Positions 31,743 through 41,029 of a DNA stretch of 64,000 nucleotides are shown here, in pieces (the first letter of the stretch is position 1; every line of letters starts with the position of its first letter). Source of the stretch: an uncultured Spirochaetaceae bacterium (GTDB lineage: Bacteria > Spirochaetota > Spirochaetia > Sphaerochaetales > Sphaerochaetaceae); contig CALXLH010000022.1 of the NCBI GenBank assembly GCA_944389145.1, forward strand, positions 26,092-90,091. Direction: 5' to 3'. The notes under the pieces are model-generated. The model worked only from the letters and a program-made list of their open reading frames with translations. It was not told the origin of the DNA and made no database searches. The translations under genes were made by a program, and so were the position numbers.

Positions 31743-32711
31743 TCACACCAATACTTCTTGCTCCTTGCGCGGAGGCCTGACGATAAAGTCATTCATCTTC
31801 CTGTAATGCTCATACTCCTCCGTTATCGTATCCTTGATAGGGGCGAATATCTCATCGTGATGATACGCGATTTCCCTCATATGCCTGAATTTTCCCTGTA
31901 CTGTCAGGCGATCTCCGTTATCCTCAGGCCATTCATATCTGATTTTCCCGTCCGGCATCGTGATATATCCCTTGCGCCCGCATATGGCACACTCGACATA
32001 ATCCCTGCCTGGCTTTGCTATCAGAAGGCTGTTATGGCATCCAGGACAGGCCTCTTCTTCTGGCGTTTCTCCAAGATACCTCTTCGTTCAGTCGATTTCT
32101 GGGTGTTTGACGGCATAGGCAAGGTTCTGTCCCAGATACCTGGCCCTCTGCACGTAATCCTTTCTTGTAAGGGCCTCTCCGGGGTCAGCTACGGCCGTTA
32201 CATTCATGTGATCTATGATATTGATTTGAGCGGAGAACGTGACCGTATATAGCGTCGGAAGTCCGAGGGCGGTCCAGTTTTCCGTAAGTGCTCCTCCGAC
32301 CGAGATAAGTGCTCCAGGGCGGTACTGTGTTCTTCCCTTCATCCATTCAGGCGCTCCATATAGCTCGTTTCCGGCTACATCTGTCTTTGGTCCGAAGATC
32401 CGGTCCCGGAAGTCCGATACGGCACCGGCCGGAGCCAAGGCCCATACTGGAGATCCCAGGAGGAAGCCATCGCACTCCAGGAACTTCTCTGCCAGCCAGG
32501 CTCCATCATCATTGAGTATGCAGCCTGCCGGTCCCTTTGTCATGCATGGCATGTTCGAACATGCCTTGCATGGACGCAGATCGCATGAATTCAGACGGAT
32601 CAGCTCTACCTCGCAGCCCATCTTCCTGGCTTCTTCCAGCGCTATCTTGATATAAGTCTCTGTATTCCCATTTGCCTTGCCGGCCGAGAATGCTACGATC
32701 TTCCTTGGCAT
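31743..32711 (-). pseudogene. flavodoxin-fold NAD(P)H reductase interrupted by an in-frame TGA
   Basis: The first 207 codons encode an FMN-reductase/flavodoxin-like protein (VAFSAGKANGNTETYIKIALEEA in parts, CKACSNMPCMTKGPAGC, LLGSPVWALAPAGAVSDF). A TGA at 32088-32090 stops the frame. The same frame continues for another 115 codons with a zinc-ribbon-like tail (CPGCHNSLL, ECAICGRKG, MPDGKIRYEWPE). Homologous ~300-residue proteins in clostridia, as I remember them, carry this tail, so the intact gene spans the whole interval. This is most simply a nonsense mutation or sequence error; the N-terminal product could still be active. Confidence 0.7.
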
Positions 32712-32839
32712 ATGGTGTTCCTCCTGTGTCCATCGGTTCCGAGCCTGGTATCGGGTCTGTGCCTCTTTGCAGGATCATTGCCGACCTGATAAGTAGAGAC
32801 TATAATCAGACAAGATACTCGGACATATGTCCTGTTCGG

Positions 32840-33493
32840 ATGGAAGCAGTGGAAAGATCATATGACCATGCGCTTGTTGATCATTATCTCAGCAGGAGTG
32901 GGTATGGACCGGCCCTAAGGGATTTTCAGGAACGCATGTGGATCGCATATTATAGCAAGGGGGAGTTCGTTTCATCGCCTTTGCAGCGGGAGCCATTGTT
33001 CCAGGTTGTCGTCCAGGGATCGCTGAATATCTACTGTATACGGGATGATGGTACGTTACATTCCATCTCATGCGGACAGGACGATTATCCGATAGGGGAG
33101 ATGGAGCTTTTCTCCAGCGCGATCGGCAACGTCTATGCTGAGGCTGAGAGTGATCTGATATGCCTTGCCCTGTCGATTGAGGAGAATAGGGAAGTGCTGC
33201 TGCAGAACAGCAGCTTCCTTTGCCTGATCTGCGAATCACTAACACGGAAGATGCAATCCCTTACGACGATTGCCGCGTCTCCGGCAGACCTTAGGCAACG
33301 TGTTCTGACATATATGAGATACATGTGCGTAGATGGCGAGGTCAGGGGACTGCAGCAGGCTGCCTTCCGTCTGAATTGCAGTCCGCGCCAGCTGCAGAGG
33401 ATATTCAATCAGTATGAAGCGGAGGGAAATGTGGTTAAGATCGGAAAGGGGGATTATCGCCTTACGTCATATTCCCAGATCCCGCTTCTATGA
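32840..33493 (+). CDS. Crp/Fnr-family transcriptional regulator
   Basis: A 217-residue regulator with an N-terminal cyclic-nucleotide-binding-type beta-roll (VVVQGSLNIYCIRDDGTLH, YPIGEMELFS) and a C-terminal winged helix (RLNCSPRQLQRIFNQYEAEG). There is no Fnr-type cysteine cluster, so the ligand is unknown. The start at 32840 (MEAVERSYD) matches family length; the open frame continues upstream to 32672 across the divergent flavodoxin-gene start. It is divergent from that gene and may regulate it. Confidence 0.8.
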   Translation: MEAVERSYDHALVDHYLSRSGYGPALRDFQERMWIAYYSKGEFVSSPLQREPLFQVVVQGSLNIYCIRDDGTLHSISCGQDDYPIGEMELFSSAIGNVYAEAESDLICLALSIEENREVLLQNSSFLCLICESLTRKMQSLTTIAASPADLRQRVLTYMRYMCVDGEVRGLQQAAFRLNCSPRQLQRIFNQYEAEGNVVKIGKGDYRLTSYSQIPLL

Positions 33494-33672
33494 TGAATGA
33501 TATTTTAGCCGCATGCTATGTTGTCATAGATCAGGAATATTCGATGCTCTTTGCATGGGATAGGCTTCGGTATGGAAAAGCATCAGTATAGCCGGTGGTA
33601 TCTAAGCTGATTCTTATATCTCTAGTATTGTGAATCCTATGAGATAGGAAGTGGATTCGATTCTTTGAAAAT

Positions 33673-33698
33673 GAGGGCGGTTCTGGTCCGCCCTCTTT
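33673..33698. terminator. bidirectional terminator
   Basis: GAGGGCGG / CCGCCCTC stem with a 7-nt loop and TTT on the plus side, A/T-rich on the other. It lies between the Crp-like gene and the convergent lipoprotein gene. The 33494-33672 stretch holds no gene that I can support. Confidence 0.65.
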
Positions 33699-33716
33699 CC
33701 GTGCCCATGTTTCGAT

Positions 33717-35540
33717 TCAGGGAGTAATATCGATATACACGAACGATATCTTTCCTTCGGTATCTATAGAAGAGACATCTATCGTCGGGTTGGAACCATC
33801 TCCCTGCATTGCTCCGAATAGGCCATTGCAGGCAGGCTCGGAGATATCCTTTGCGAACGGATAGCTGATTACTATGCCATCGAGAGCGAATGAGCCATCC
33901 AGGGTTATCGTATCAGATGACATGATGAAACCTGCCAATGCGCCGGCTCTCGCATACGGTTCGCCTCCTTCTTCGAGATGGTCTGCAACGCCAAGGGCGA
34001 CATCCGTAATCGTATTCCCTCCTTCGAAGATGACTTTATTGACTAATCCTACGAGGCCGCCAACGGGTGTCAGATATCCGGTAATGCTCAATCCTGCGAC
34101 AGAGCAATCGGATATGACATTCTCGTTCTGGGAATATAAGGCTCCGACAAGCCCTCCGAAATAGCTGTAAGAGGGACCATAGTCCACTATATCGACAGGC
34201 ATCCTGATGTAGCTTCCATCATCCACATCCACATGGCAGTCGGTCATCGTTATCTGCGTAGCACCGTTCTCATTCCTTCCCAGAATTCCTCCGATAGAGA
34301 ACTTGCCGTTCATCCTCAGCGTTCCGGTAACGTGTAGATTATCAAATACCACGGGAGCATATGAGCCCGTAGATGCCTTTGGCAGATGACCTGCGAATAC
34401 GCCTGCGAAGCCGTCAGCCGATATCTCTGCATTATGTATCGTAAGATTTCTTATGGAAGCTCCCGATTCTATGTTGCCGAAGAGCCCCTTGTATGAATTA
34501 TCCGTATTGACCGTGTCCCCTCCGAATACCTGAGAACCTATAGAGAGATTTGATATCGTATTATTACCTCCATCGAAGGTTCCCTTGAAGCCTATCCACA
34601 TATCATCTGCCTCGGAATATATCTCGGTGCCACCTGTTCCGATGTATATGCCACCGATAGGCGTCCAATCATGGCTCCCGAGGTCTATATCTGCGGCAAG
34701 CGTTATGGTATCTCCCAGAAAGTCATCTGTTTTCTCATTGACGATTATCGCAAGACCCGCGAGCTCCTCTGCCGAATCGATCGTGAACTCCGTGGCATCA
34801 GGGCTGCTTTCATACCATGCTGTCGAGTATGACTCTCCATCCCATGCCGATTCCGTGATTATCTCATTCCCCTCAACAGTTGCAGAGATTGTGCTGCTTA
34901 CCGTTATGGTATCCTCGGAAGCCGCTGCAGATACCGTTACCTCCAGCTTATCTGGGCCAGCGGTATATTTTACCGTTGCTTCGGCATTACCTTCTATCCC
35001 GCTTATATCGGAGACCGTATAGGTATTGGATCTATAGCCATTTGACTGTGTGATGATCATATCCGATCCGCTCTCTGCGGTATAGCTGGTTATGTCTGCT
35101 ATCGTAACTGTATCGACTGATGTCGTGCAGTTGAACGTGAATACCATGGTTCCGCTTATAGATATGCCGCTGCCGATGACTCCTCGACCGCTATAGTCTG
35201 TAAGCGTCACCGTAGCATATAGCTTCGATGCGGTCTCGCCTGCCTTTGGCATGATATCGAGAATCTGTGCCTGAGCCTCTTCTGCCGGTGCTGCGGTAGA
35301 CCAGATGACATCGAGGTCCTCGACGTCCTCTTCGCTTAGTATATCCTGGACGAGTCCTGTGATGCTTAACACCCCGATGACTTCCTCATCGGTCAGCTTA
35401 TCCGGATATACGATGACCGGAGCATCGGGCTCATCCTGTCCCGGATTGTCCTCATCCTGAGGCTTATTATCATTCGTACATGCGGCGAATACGAAGAGTA
35501 TCAGCAAGATACTCAGTATAGCGAGCAATTTCCTTTTCAT
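33717..35540 (-). CDS. surface lipoprotein with GLUG-type repeats
   Basis: A 607-residue exported protein with a lipoprotein signal (ILLILFVFAAC, lipidated Cys 21) followed by an acidic linker. A beta-sandwich region (residues ~60-230) comes next. A right-handed beta-helix-like half carries GLUG-like units (GGILGRNENG, GGLVGALYSQ, GGLVGLVNK). Such proteins are adhesins or surface coats of gut bacteria. I chose 35540 because the GGGGG site and signal peptide fit; the frame stays open through a poly-G tract 43 nt upstream. Expression may be phase variable. Confidence 0.75.
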   Translation of the reverse strand: MKRKLLAILSILLILFVFAACTNDNKPQDEDNPGQDEPDAPVIVYPDKLTDEEVIGVLSITGLVQDILSEEDVEDLDVIWSTAAPAEEAQAQILDIMPKAGETASKLYATVTLTDYSGRGVIGSGISISGTMVFTFNCTTSVDTVTIADITSYTAESGSDMIITQSNGYRSNTYTVSDISGIEGNAEATVKYTAGPDKLEVTVSAAASEDTITVSSTISATVEGNEIITESAWDGESYSTAWYESSPDATEFTIDSAEELAGLAIIVNEKTDDFLGDTITLAADIDLGSHDWTPIGGIYIGTGGTEIYSEADDMWIGFKGTFDGGNNTISNLSIGSQVFGGDTVNTDNSYKGLFGNIESGASIRNLTIHNAEISADGFAGVFAGHLPKASTGSYAPVVFDNLHVTGTLRMNGKFSIGGILGRNENGATQITMTDCHVDVDDGSYIRMPVDIVDYGPSYSYFGGLVGALYSQNENVISDCSVAGLSITGYLTPVGGLVGLVNKVIFEGGNTITDVALGVADHLEEGGEPYARAGALAGFIMSSDTITLDGSFALDGIVISYPFAKDISEPACNGLFGAMQGDGSNPTIDVSSIDTEGKISFVYIDITP

Positions 35541-35582
35541 CCTTAAACCCCCATAGTTCATGCTTGTGATAAGAATCATACT

Positions 35583-35597
35583 CCCCCCCCCCTCCCC
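35583..35597 (-). repeat. poly-G tract upstream of the lipoprotein gene
   Basis: Ten C on the plus strand (35583-35592), then T and four more C. On the coding strand this reads GGGG-A-G10, ending 43 nt before the lipoprotein ATG. Homopolymers of this length slip readily during replication. Confidence 0.85.
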
Positions 35598-35793
35598 GTA
35601 AATATTTGTCAATCGTACGCACTCTTGATATCACTAGCAGCAAAGCCTTTTCCATTGTCTCTGCCTCATTGAGTTGCCTGCTGATAGTGCACGATAAGCC
35701 TTATATTGATCATGATGAGCTATATTAGCCTTTCTGAGTCTGCCATATCAGTTATCCATGCATATTGTGCTGCCTGCGTGCTAGAATCCCCAT

Positions 35794-36333
35794 ATGGCAG
35801 ATTTTACCAGGCAGGAGATAATAAAGGCCTTTCTGCGGCTCCTTGAGAATAAGAGCGCTGCGAGAATATCGGTGCGTGAGATCGCGGCTGAGTGCGGCAT
35901 CAACCGCAATACATTCTACTACCATTTCCGTGATATCCCGCAGCTTGTCGAGACGATCGTGGAAGAGGATGCGGAGAGGATAATAAAGGAGACTTCTGCC
36001 ATGCACTCGCTGGAGGAGTGCCTGCGAAGGGCAATCGGCTTCGCCCTTCTTCATCGGAGTGCGGTGCTGAATATCTATGCATCCGAGCGAAGCACGTTCG
36101 AGCTTTCGCTCTGGCGTGTCTCTGAGCATGTGGTGCGGACATATATCTCCAGTAATTCAGATAGCGCTAGGAACCATAGGCAGGAAGCCATAGTCTATTA
36201 TCTGAAATGCGTTCTCTTCGGACTTGTCTCCGGCTGGCTCGAAAGCGGCATGGATGATGATATCCTCAAGGAGCTGTCCGAGATATCAGAGCTGAAGCAT
36301 GGTTCGCTAGCTGATCTGCTTGAAAGAATCTGA
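35794..36333 (+). CDS. TetR family regulator (DhaS-like)
   Basis: A 179-residue regulator. The helix-turn-helix is ISVREIAAECGINRNTFYYHFRDIPQL (residues ~25-51, two helices), followed by a C-terminal TetR_C-type helical domain. It lies 111 nt upstream of the oleate hydratase gene on the same strand and is a likely fatty-acid-responsive regulator of it (inference from position). A TAGAAT -10-like sequence lies only ~5 nt before the ATG. Confidence 0.8.
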   Translation: MADFTRQEIIKAFLRLLENKSAARISVREIAAECGINRNTFYYHFRDIPQLVETIVEEDAERIIKETSAMHSLEECLRRAIGFALLHRSAVLNIYASERSTFELSLWRVSEHVVRTYISSNSDSARNHRQEAIVYYLKCVLFGLVSGWLESGMDDDILKELSEISELKHGSLADLLERI

Positions 36334-36444
36334 GCATCTTGCGTCATGTGCCTAAGAATCCGGCATATGCCCATTCCTGTCCATTTCATCTTCTCCTATG
36401 CCTTAGTAGCCTCTGGATAGATCAACTATCTGGAGGAAATGCAG

Positions 36445-38220
36445 ATGTATTATTCAAGCGGGAACTATGAAGCGTTCGCCCATCCTGTAAAGCCGGAAGG
36501 CATTGATGCAAAGAGCGCTCATATCGTCGGTACCGGACTGGCTGCGCTGACTGCGGCATGCTATCTCATCCGTGATGGCCAGATGAGCGGAAAGAACATC
36601 CACATATACGAGAAGGATCCGATTCCCGGAGGAGCCTGTGATGGATGGGAGTATCCTGGGCTGGGGTATGTCATGCGTGGCGGACGTGAGATGGATAACC
36701 ATTTCGAGGTCATGTGGGACCTCCTTGGATCTATCCCTTCGATTGAGAAAGATGGCGTGACCGTCCTCGATGAGTACTATTGGCTCAATAAGAGGGATCC
36801 CAACTTCTCGCTCTGCCGCGCGACGGTGAACAGGGGAGAGGATGCGCATACCGATGGGAAGTTCGGCCTTTCTGACAAGGCTGCGATGGAGATCATGAGG
36901 CTCTTCTTCACTCCGGATGAGGAGCTGTATGACAAGAAGATCACGGAGTATTTCGATGATGAGGTCCTTTGTTCGAACTTCTGGCTCTACTGGAGGACGA
37001 TGTTCGCCTTTGAGAACTGGCATAGCGCGCTTGAGATGAAGCTGTATATCAAGCGCTTCATCCACCATGTGGGAGGCCTCCCTGACTTCAGGGCCCTGCG
37101 CTTCACGAGATACAATCAGTATGAATCTATGATACTTCCGATGATCTCCTATCTGGAGAAGCATGAGGCCGTATTCCATTACGATACGAAGGTCGTGGAT
37201 GTCGAGTTCGACTGCCGGGGAGGACGGAAGCAGGCAACACGCCTCGAGATCCTTGAAGGAGAGGAGCGGAAGAGCCTCTTCCTTTCAGAGAATGACCTTC
37301 TCTTCATCACGATAGGAGGATGTGTCGAGAATTCGACCATGGGAAGCCAGGATAGCATTGCCGCGTATGATCCTCAGCTGAGGGAAGGCGGCGGCTGGGA
37401 TATGTGGAAGCGCATCGCGGCACAGGACCCTTCCTTCGGCCATCCGGAGAAGTTCTGCTCATCGCCTGAGGAGACAACCTGGATGAGCGCTACCGTCACG
37501 ACGCTTGATGATAGGATCATCCCGTATATAAAGGAAATCTGCAAGCGTGATCCGTTCAGCGGCGGTGTCGTGACAGGCGGGATCGTCACAGTGAAGGATT
37601 CTGGATGGCTTATGAGCTGGACCATCAATAGGCAGCCGCAATTCAGGACGCAGAAGCCTGGCGAGTGCGTCGTATGGGTGTATGGCCTCTTCCCTGATAA
37701 GGAAGGTGATTTCATCCATAAGGCCATGCGGGAATGCACAGGAAAGGAAATCTGCATGGAATGGCTCTATCATATAGGCGTGCCTTGCGACCAGATTGAG
37801 ATGCTGGCGACGGAAAGTGCCAATACGGTTCCTGTCATGATGCCATATATAACTGCGTTCTTCATGCCGAGGAGCGCTGGGGACAGGCCGCTTGTCGTGC
37901 CTGAAGGAGCAGTGAACTTCGCATTCCTTGGTCAATTCGCAGAGACTGCGCGTGATACGATCTTCACCACGGAATACTCGATGAGAACCGGGATGGAAGC
38001 TGTCTATACGCTCCTGGATATCGATAGGGGAGTGCCGGAAGTCTGGGGCAGCACATATGATATAAGGGATCTTCTGAATGCAGCCGTACAGATCCGTGAT
38101 GGTAAGCCGATAACGGATATCAGCATGGGCATGAAGGAGAAGATGGCCCTTCATATGGTGCTTGATAGGATCAAGGGGACCGATATCGAGAAGCTGCTCA
38201 AGGAGTATAAGGTAATATGA
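36445..38220 (+). CDS. ohyA: oleate hydratase (10-hydratase, MCRA family)
   Basis: A 591-residue FAD enzyme that adds water to the cis-9 double bond of unsaturated fatty acids, giving 10-hydroxy acids. The family N-terminus MYYSSGNYEAFAHPVKPEG is followed by the FAD motif IVGTGLAALTAACYLI, GGACDGWEYPG, YVMRGGREMDNHFE and the later RSAGDRPLVVPEGAVNFAFLGQ (in two parts). The start at 36445 is spaced 7 nt from TGGAGG; the ATG 6 nt upstream is too close. The enzyme detoxifies host or dietary fatty acids and is typical of gut anaerobes. Confidence 0.95.
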   Translation: MYYSSGNYEAFAHPVKPEGIDAKSAHIVGTGLAALTAACYLIRDGQMSGKNIHIYEKDPIPGGACDGWEYPGLGYVMRGGREMDNHFEVMWDLLGSIPSIEKDGVTVLDEYYWLNKRDPNFSLCRATVNRGEDAHTDGKFGLSDKAAMEIMRLFFTPDEELYDKKITEYFDDEVLCSNFWLYWRTMFAFENWHSALEMKLYIKRFIHHVGGLPDFRALRFTRYNQYESMILPMISYLEKHEAVFHYDTKVVDVEFDCRGGRKQATRLEILEGEERKSLFLSENDLLFITIGGCVENSTMGSQDSIAAYDPQLREGGGWDMWKRIAAQDPSFGHPEKFCSSPEETTWMSATVTTLDDRIIPYIKEICKRDPFSGGVVTGGIVTVKDSGWLMSWTINRQPQFRTQKPGECVVWVYGLFPDKEGDFIHKAMRECTGKEICMEWLYHIGVPCDQIEMLATESANTVPVMMPYITAFFMPRSAGDRPLVVPEGAVNFAFLGQFAETARDTIFTTEYSMRTGMEAVYTLLDIDRGVPEVWGSTYDIRDLLNAAVQIRDGKPITDISMGMKEKMALHMVLDRIKGTDIEKLLKEYKVI

Positions 38221-38327
38221 CCGCATGCCTGCCGGATGCATCCCTGATCCGGCAGACTTTCCTATCTTTGAAGAAATGCTGCCGGTAATGATGCCTGATG
38301 GGTTATCATCATATCAGGAGGTTTGGG

Positions 38328-39575
38328 ATGGCAACGACTATCAGCAGGATCCGTGTTATCTGCACGGCACCTGAGGGCATCAATCTTGCCGTTGTGAAGG
38401 TTGAGACTAGCCAGCCTGGGCTTTATGGTCTTGGATGTGCGACATTCTCCTATCGGTATCTTACCGTCAAGCATCTGATCGAGACATATCTGGAACCTCT
38501 TCTTAAGGGCCGTAGCGTTGAGGATATCGAGGAGCTGTGGCAGCTCATGCACCAGAATGGCTATTGGCGCAACGGGCCGGTTGAGAACAATGCGATATCT
38601 GGAATCGATATGGCGCTATGGGATATCAAGGGAAAGATGGCGGGAATGCCGCTCTATCAGCTCTTCGGAGGAAAGGTCCGGGAGGCTGTTGCCGTGTACA
38701 GGCATGCCGAAGGCCGGGATATCGAGGAGCTTTGCGATAATATAAGGCGCTTCCAGGCGATGGGCATTACCGCGATACGCTGCCAGTGCGGAGGCTATGG
38801 AGGTGATGGATATGGCAGGGCTCCTTCGACGGCTCCTGCCGGTGCGAGGCCTGGCGTCTATCTTGACAGCCAGAAGTACATAAGGGATACGGTAAGGCTC
38901 TTTGAAGGCATCAGGACAAGGCTTGGCGACGAGGTCCAGCTGATCCATGATGTTCATGAGCGGATAGCGCCGGCAGAGGCGGTCCAGCTTGCTTCTGAGC
39001 TGGAGCCGTACCATCTGTTCTTCCTTGAGGATCCTGTGCCGCTTGAGCAGCTTGGCTGGCTCCGAAGGATCCGTGAGCGTTCATCGACTCCGATCGCGAT
39101 AGGCGAGCTGTTCAATAATCCTTCCGAATGGAGAGCCCTCATCACCGAGCGCCTTATCGATTATATCAGGGTACATATAAGCCAGATCGGAGGGCTGACT
39201 CCGGCGCGCAAGCTTCAGATCTTCGCGGAGCAGTTCGGAGTGAGGACCGCATGGCACGGACCGGGTGATATGTCGCCAGTTGCCCATGCCGCGAACGTGC
39301 ATATCGATCTTGCCGCTTCTAATTTCGGGATACAGGAATGGTCGGGAATAGAGCCGCCTAATTTCGTGATTCAGGAACTGCGGAAGCAGGAAGGCGCGCT
39401 TCTGGAGGTCTTCGACGGGCTTCCTGAGTTCCGTGATGGCTATGTCTATCCAAATGATCGTCCGGGACTGGGTGTTGATATCAATGAGGAGATTGCCAGG
39501 CGATATCCTTGCGTTGATGGCGTGACCGTCTGGACTCAGACAAGGAAGGGGGATGGCTCCCTGCAGGTTCCTTGA
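38328..39575 (+). CDS. enolase-superfamily mannonate dehydratase (ManD/RspA)
   Basis: A 415-residue Mg-dependent sugar-acid dehydratase. It has the ManD/RspA N-terminus (VKVETSQPGLYGLGCATFSYR in two parts), CGGYGGDGYGRAPSTAPAG, IHDVHERI, FLEDPVPLEQ, GELFNNP and AWHGPGDMSPVAHAAN. Some members convert D-mannonate to 2-keto-3-deoxygluconate; others, named starvation-sensing RspA, have low activity on D-mannonate or gluconate. The start at 38328 follows AGGAGG. It may channel uronic acids such as those released by the lyase locus at 55-63 kb, but it is not adjacent to it. Confidence 0.9.
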   Translation: MATTISRIRVICTAPEGINLAVVKVETSQPGLYGLGCATFSYRYLTVKHLIETYLEPLLKGRSVEDIEELWQLMHQNGYWRNGPVENNAISGIDMALWDIKGKMAGMPLYQLFGGKVREAVAVYRHAEGRDIEELCDNIRRFQAMGITAIRCQCGGYGGDGYGRAPSTAPAGARPGVYLDSQKYIRDTVRLFEGIRTRLGDEVQLIHDVHERIAPAEAVQLASELEPYHLFFLEDPVPLEQLGWLRRIRERSSTPIAIGELFNNPSEWRALITERLIDYIRVHISQIGGLTPARKLQIFAEQFGVRTAWHGPGDMSPVAHAANVHIDLAASNFGIQEWSGIEPPNFVIQELRKQEGALLEVFDGLPEFRDGYVYPNDRPGLGVDINEEIARRYPCVDGVTVWTQTRKGDGSLQVP

Positions 39576-39599
39576 AAGGCCTTCAAGGAATAAGGCTGC

Positions 39600-40304
39600 A
39601 TGATGGCTCAGGGAAGAATGTCTATGTCAGATGTATTGCTCAGGGATGGCATCATTGCATATATCGGGGAGGAATATGGCATCTATCCTGCATTGGAGGA
39701 CGGAAAGAGCGTATTCCGCCATGAATGCAATGGAAGACCGTTTGCCGTGCTGAAGGGCGATCTTCTCTCTATCAAGGCCTGTGATATCTACACGTTGGAT
39801 GAGCTTCTCCACCATGAGGGGATATCTCCTGACGGACAGAGGGGGCGCTGGGTATCGGTCAGCCTTGATGGTACTGTTCCATATGATGAGGTCATCATAC
39901 TCGTGGATATGAGTCATGATGCCGTTGAGGGAAAGCGTAGGGAAGATATCCGCAGGGAACCTAGGGAGTGGCTGATTCCTGCCAATCCGAAGGTCTATGA
40001 TGTCGTGCATGCGTTCGATAACGGCGTTGATACGATAGCCTGGAGGAGCCATCGTGGGATAAGGATCAGGGATACGATCTTCATCTATGTCACTCTTCCT
40101 GTCGCCGCGATCCTCTTCAAGTGTGAAGTGGTCGAGACGGATGTCCTCATAGGGGATAGGAAGGAAATGATGATAAGGCTCCTCCGTCGATATGATCCGG
40201 CATCATTCACGCGTGGCATCCTCTACGATGAGTACGGGATCTACTCGGTAAGAGGTCCCAGAGGCGTTCCCTACAGGCTCAGCCTTGCGCTTGCTGCGGA
40301 TTGA
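39600..40304 (+). CDS. MmcQ/YjbR-type N-domain fused to an EVE-like domain
   Basis: A 234-residue cytoplasmic protein. Residues ~10-105 show the YjbR/MmcQ pattern (EYGIYPALEDGKSVFRHE, FAVLKGDLLSIKACD, RWVSVSLDGTVPYDE). After a conserved WLIPANPKVYDVVHAF junction comes an EVE/PUA-like stretch (AWRSHRGIRIRDTIFIYVTLP, AAILFKCEVVETDV). YjbR proteins resemble DNA-binding folds, and EVE domains bind modified nucleotides, so a nucleic-acid role is likely but unproven. An alternative ATG at 39618 exists. It is 24 nt after the dehydratase gene. Confidence 0.7.
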   Translation: MMAQGRMSMSDVLLRDGIIAYIGEEYGIYPALEDGKSVFRHECNGRPFAVLKGDLLSIKACDIYTLDELLHHEGISPDGQRGRWVSVSLDGTVPYDEVIILVDMSHDAVEGKRREDIRREPREWLIPANPKVYDVVHAFDNGVDTIAWRSHRGIRIRDTIFIYVTLPVAAILFKCEVVETDVLIGDRKEMMIRLLRRYDPASFTRGILYDEYGIYSVRGPRGVPYRLSLALAAD

Positions 40305-40439
40305 CAGCTGCCGCTTGAAGATGGTGGAACAGGGGCGTGGGGGAGGTAACAGAACTCCTTCCGACTCTCATCTCTCCTGGCCTTGGCACCTCATGACCGT
40401 GTCTTGTTCACGTCCTCTGGCTGTCGTATCCTGTTTATC

Positions 40440-40985
40440 ATGGAAAAGCGCGTTCTGTTCATATCGGGAAGCCTTCGACATGATGGCTTCAACACACAGC
40501 TGCTGCGGCGGGCCTCTCGGTATCTGTCGGCCTCTGTCTCATGCTCGTTCCTTGATTATCGCGGCCTTCCGCTTCTCGACCAGGATCTGGAGTTCCCTGA
40601 GCCTGATGCCGTGAGGCATGTCAGGAACGAGGTCTCGGCTGCCGATGCTCTCTGGATAGGCAGTCCTGAGTACAACCATAGCTATAGCGGAGCGCTTAAG
40701 AATCTTATTGACTGGCTTTCTCGGCCTGTCGTGCCAGGAGATTATTCCACTGCCGCAGGGCGCGGGAAGCTTGTTGCCATGAGTTCCGTTGCCGGTTCTT
40801 CGGGAGGTTCATTCTCCCTGGGCAGGCTAAGGGAGCTTCTTGCGATGCTCGGATGCTCTGTCATCGAGGAGGAGACTCTTGTTGCGCTGGGAGAGCGGTT
40901 CGGACAGGCCGCCCTCACGCTGCTGCCCGAAGAGGAAGCTGCGCTGCTGCGTGAATGCGACGCGCTTCTCTCCTGCCTTTCTTGA
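40440..40985 (+). CDS. NADPH-dependent FMN reductase family protein
   Basis: A 181-residue flavodoxin-like reductase with RVLFISGSLRHDGFN (phosphate-binding loop) and GSPEYNHSYSGALKNLIDWL (flavin-binding). The family reduces FMN, quinones or azo compounds. It starts at 40440, where the protein aligns with family N-termini, although the frame is open further upstream to 40383. The gap 40305-40439 holds no clear gene. Ferritin follows 44 nt later. Confidence 0.85.
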   Translation: MEKRVLFISGSLRHDGFNTQLLRRASRYLSASVSCSFLDYRGLPLLDQDLEFPEPDAVRHVRNEVSAADALWIGSPEYNHSYSGALKNLIDWLSRPVVPGDYSTAAGRGKLVAMSSVAGSSGGSFSLGRLRELLAMLGCSVIEEETLVALGERFGQAALTLLPEEEAALLRECDALLSCLS

Positions 40986-41002
40986 CATCGTCCGCCTCTG
41001 TG

Positions 41003-41018
41003 GTTAGCTTGTGTTAAC
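41003..41018 (+). promoter_or_regulatory. GTTAGC palindrome, ferritin copy (imperfect)
   Basis: GTTAGC-TTGT-GTTAAC, one base off the perfect inverted repeat, 12 bp before the ferritin start codon. It belongs to a group of four such sites between 41.0 and 46.97 kb. Confidence 0.5.
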
Positions 41019-41029
41019 GAGGAGGGCTT

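Noticed and set aside
32088..32090. UGA as a selenocysteine codon
   Set aside because: The position is in a linker rather than at a redox site, and I see no convincing bacterial SECIS stem directly downstream. A nonsense mutation or sequence error is simpler.
36439..36444. Start of oleate hydratase at the first ATG
   Set aside because: It is only 1 nt from the ribosome binding site. The ATG at 36445 has proper spacing and matches the family N-terminus.
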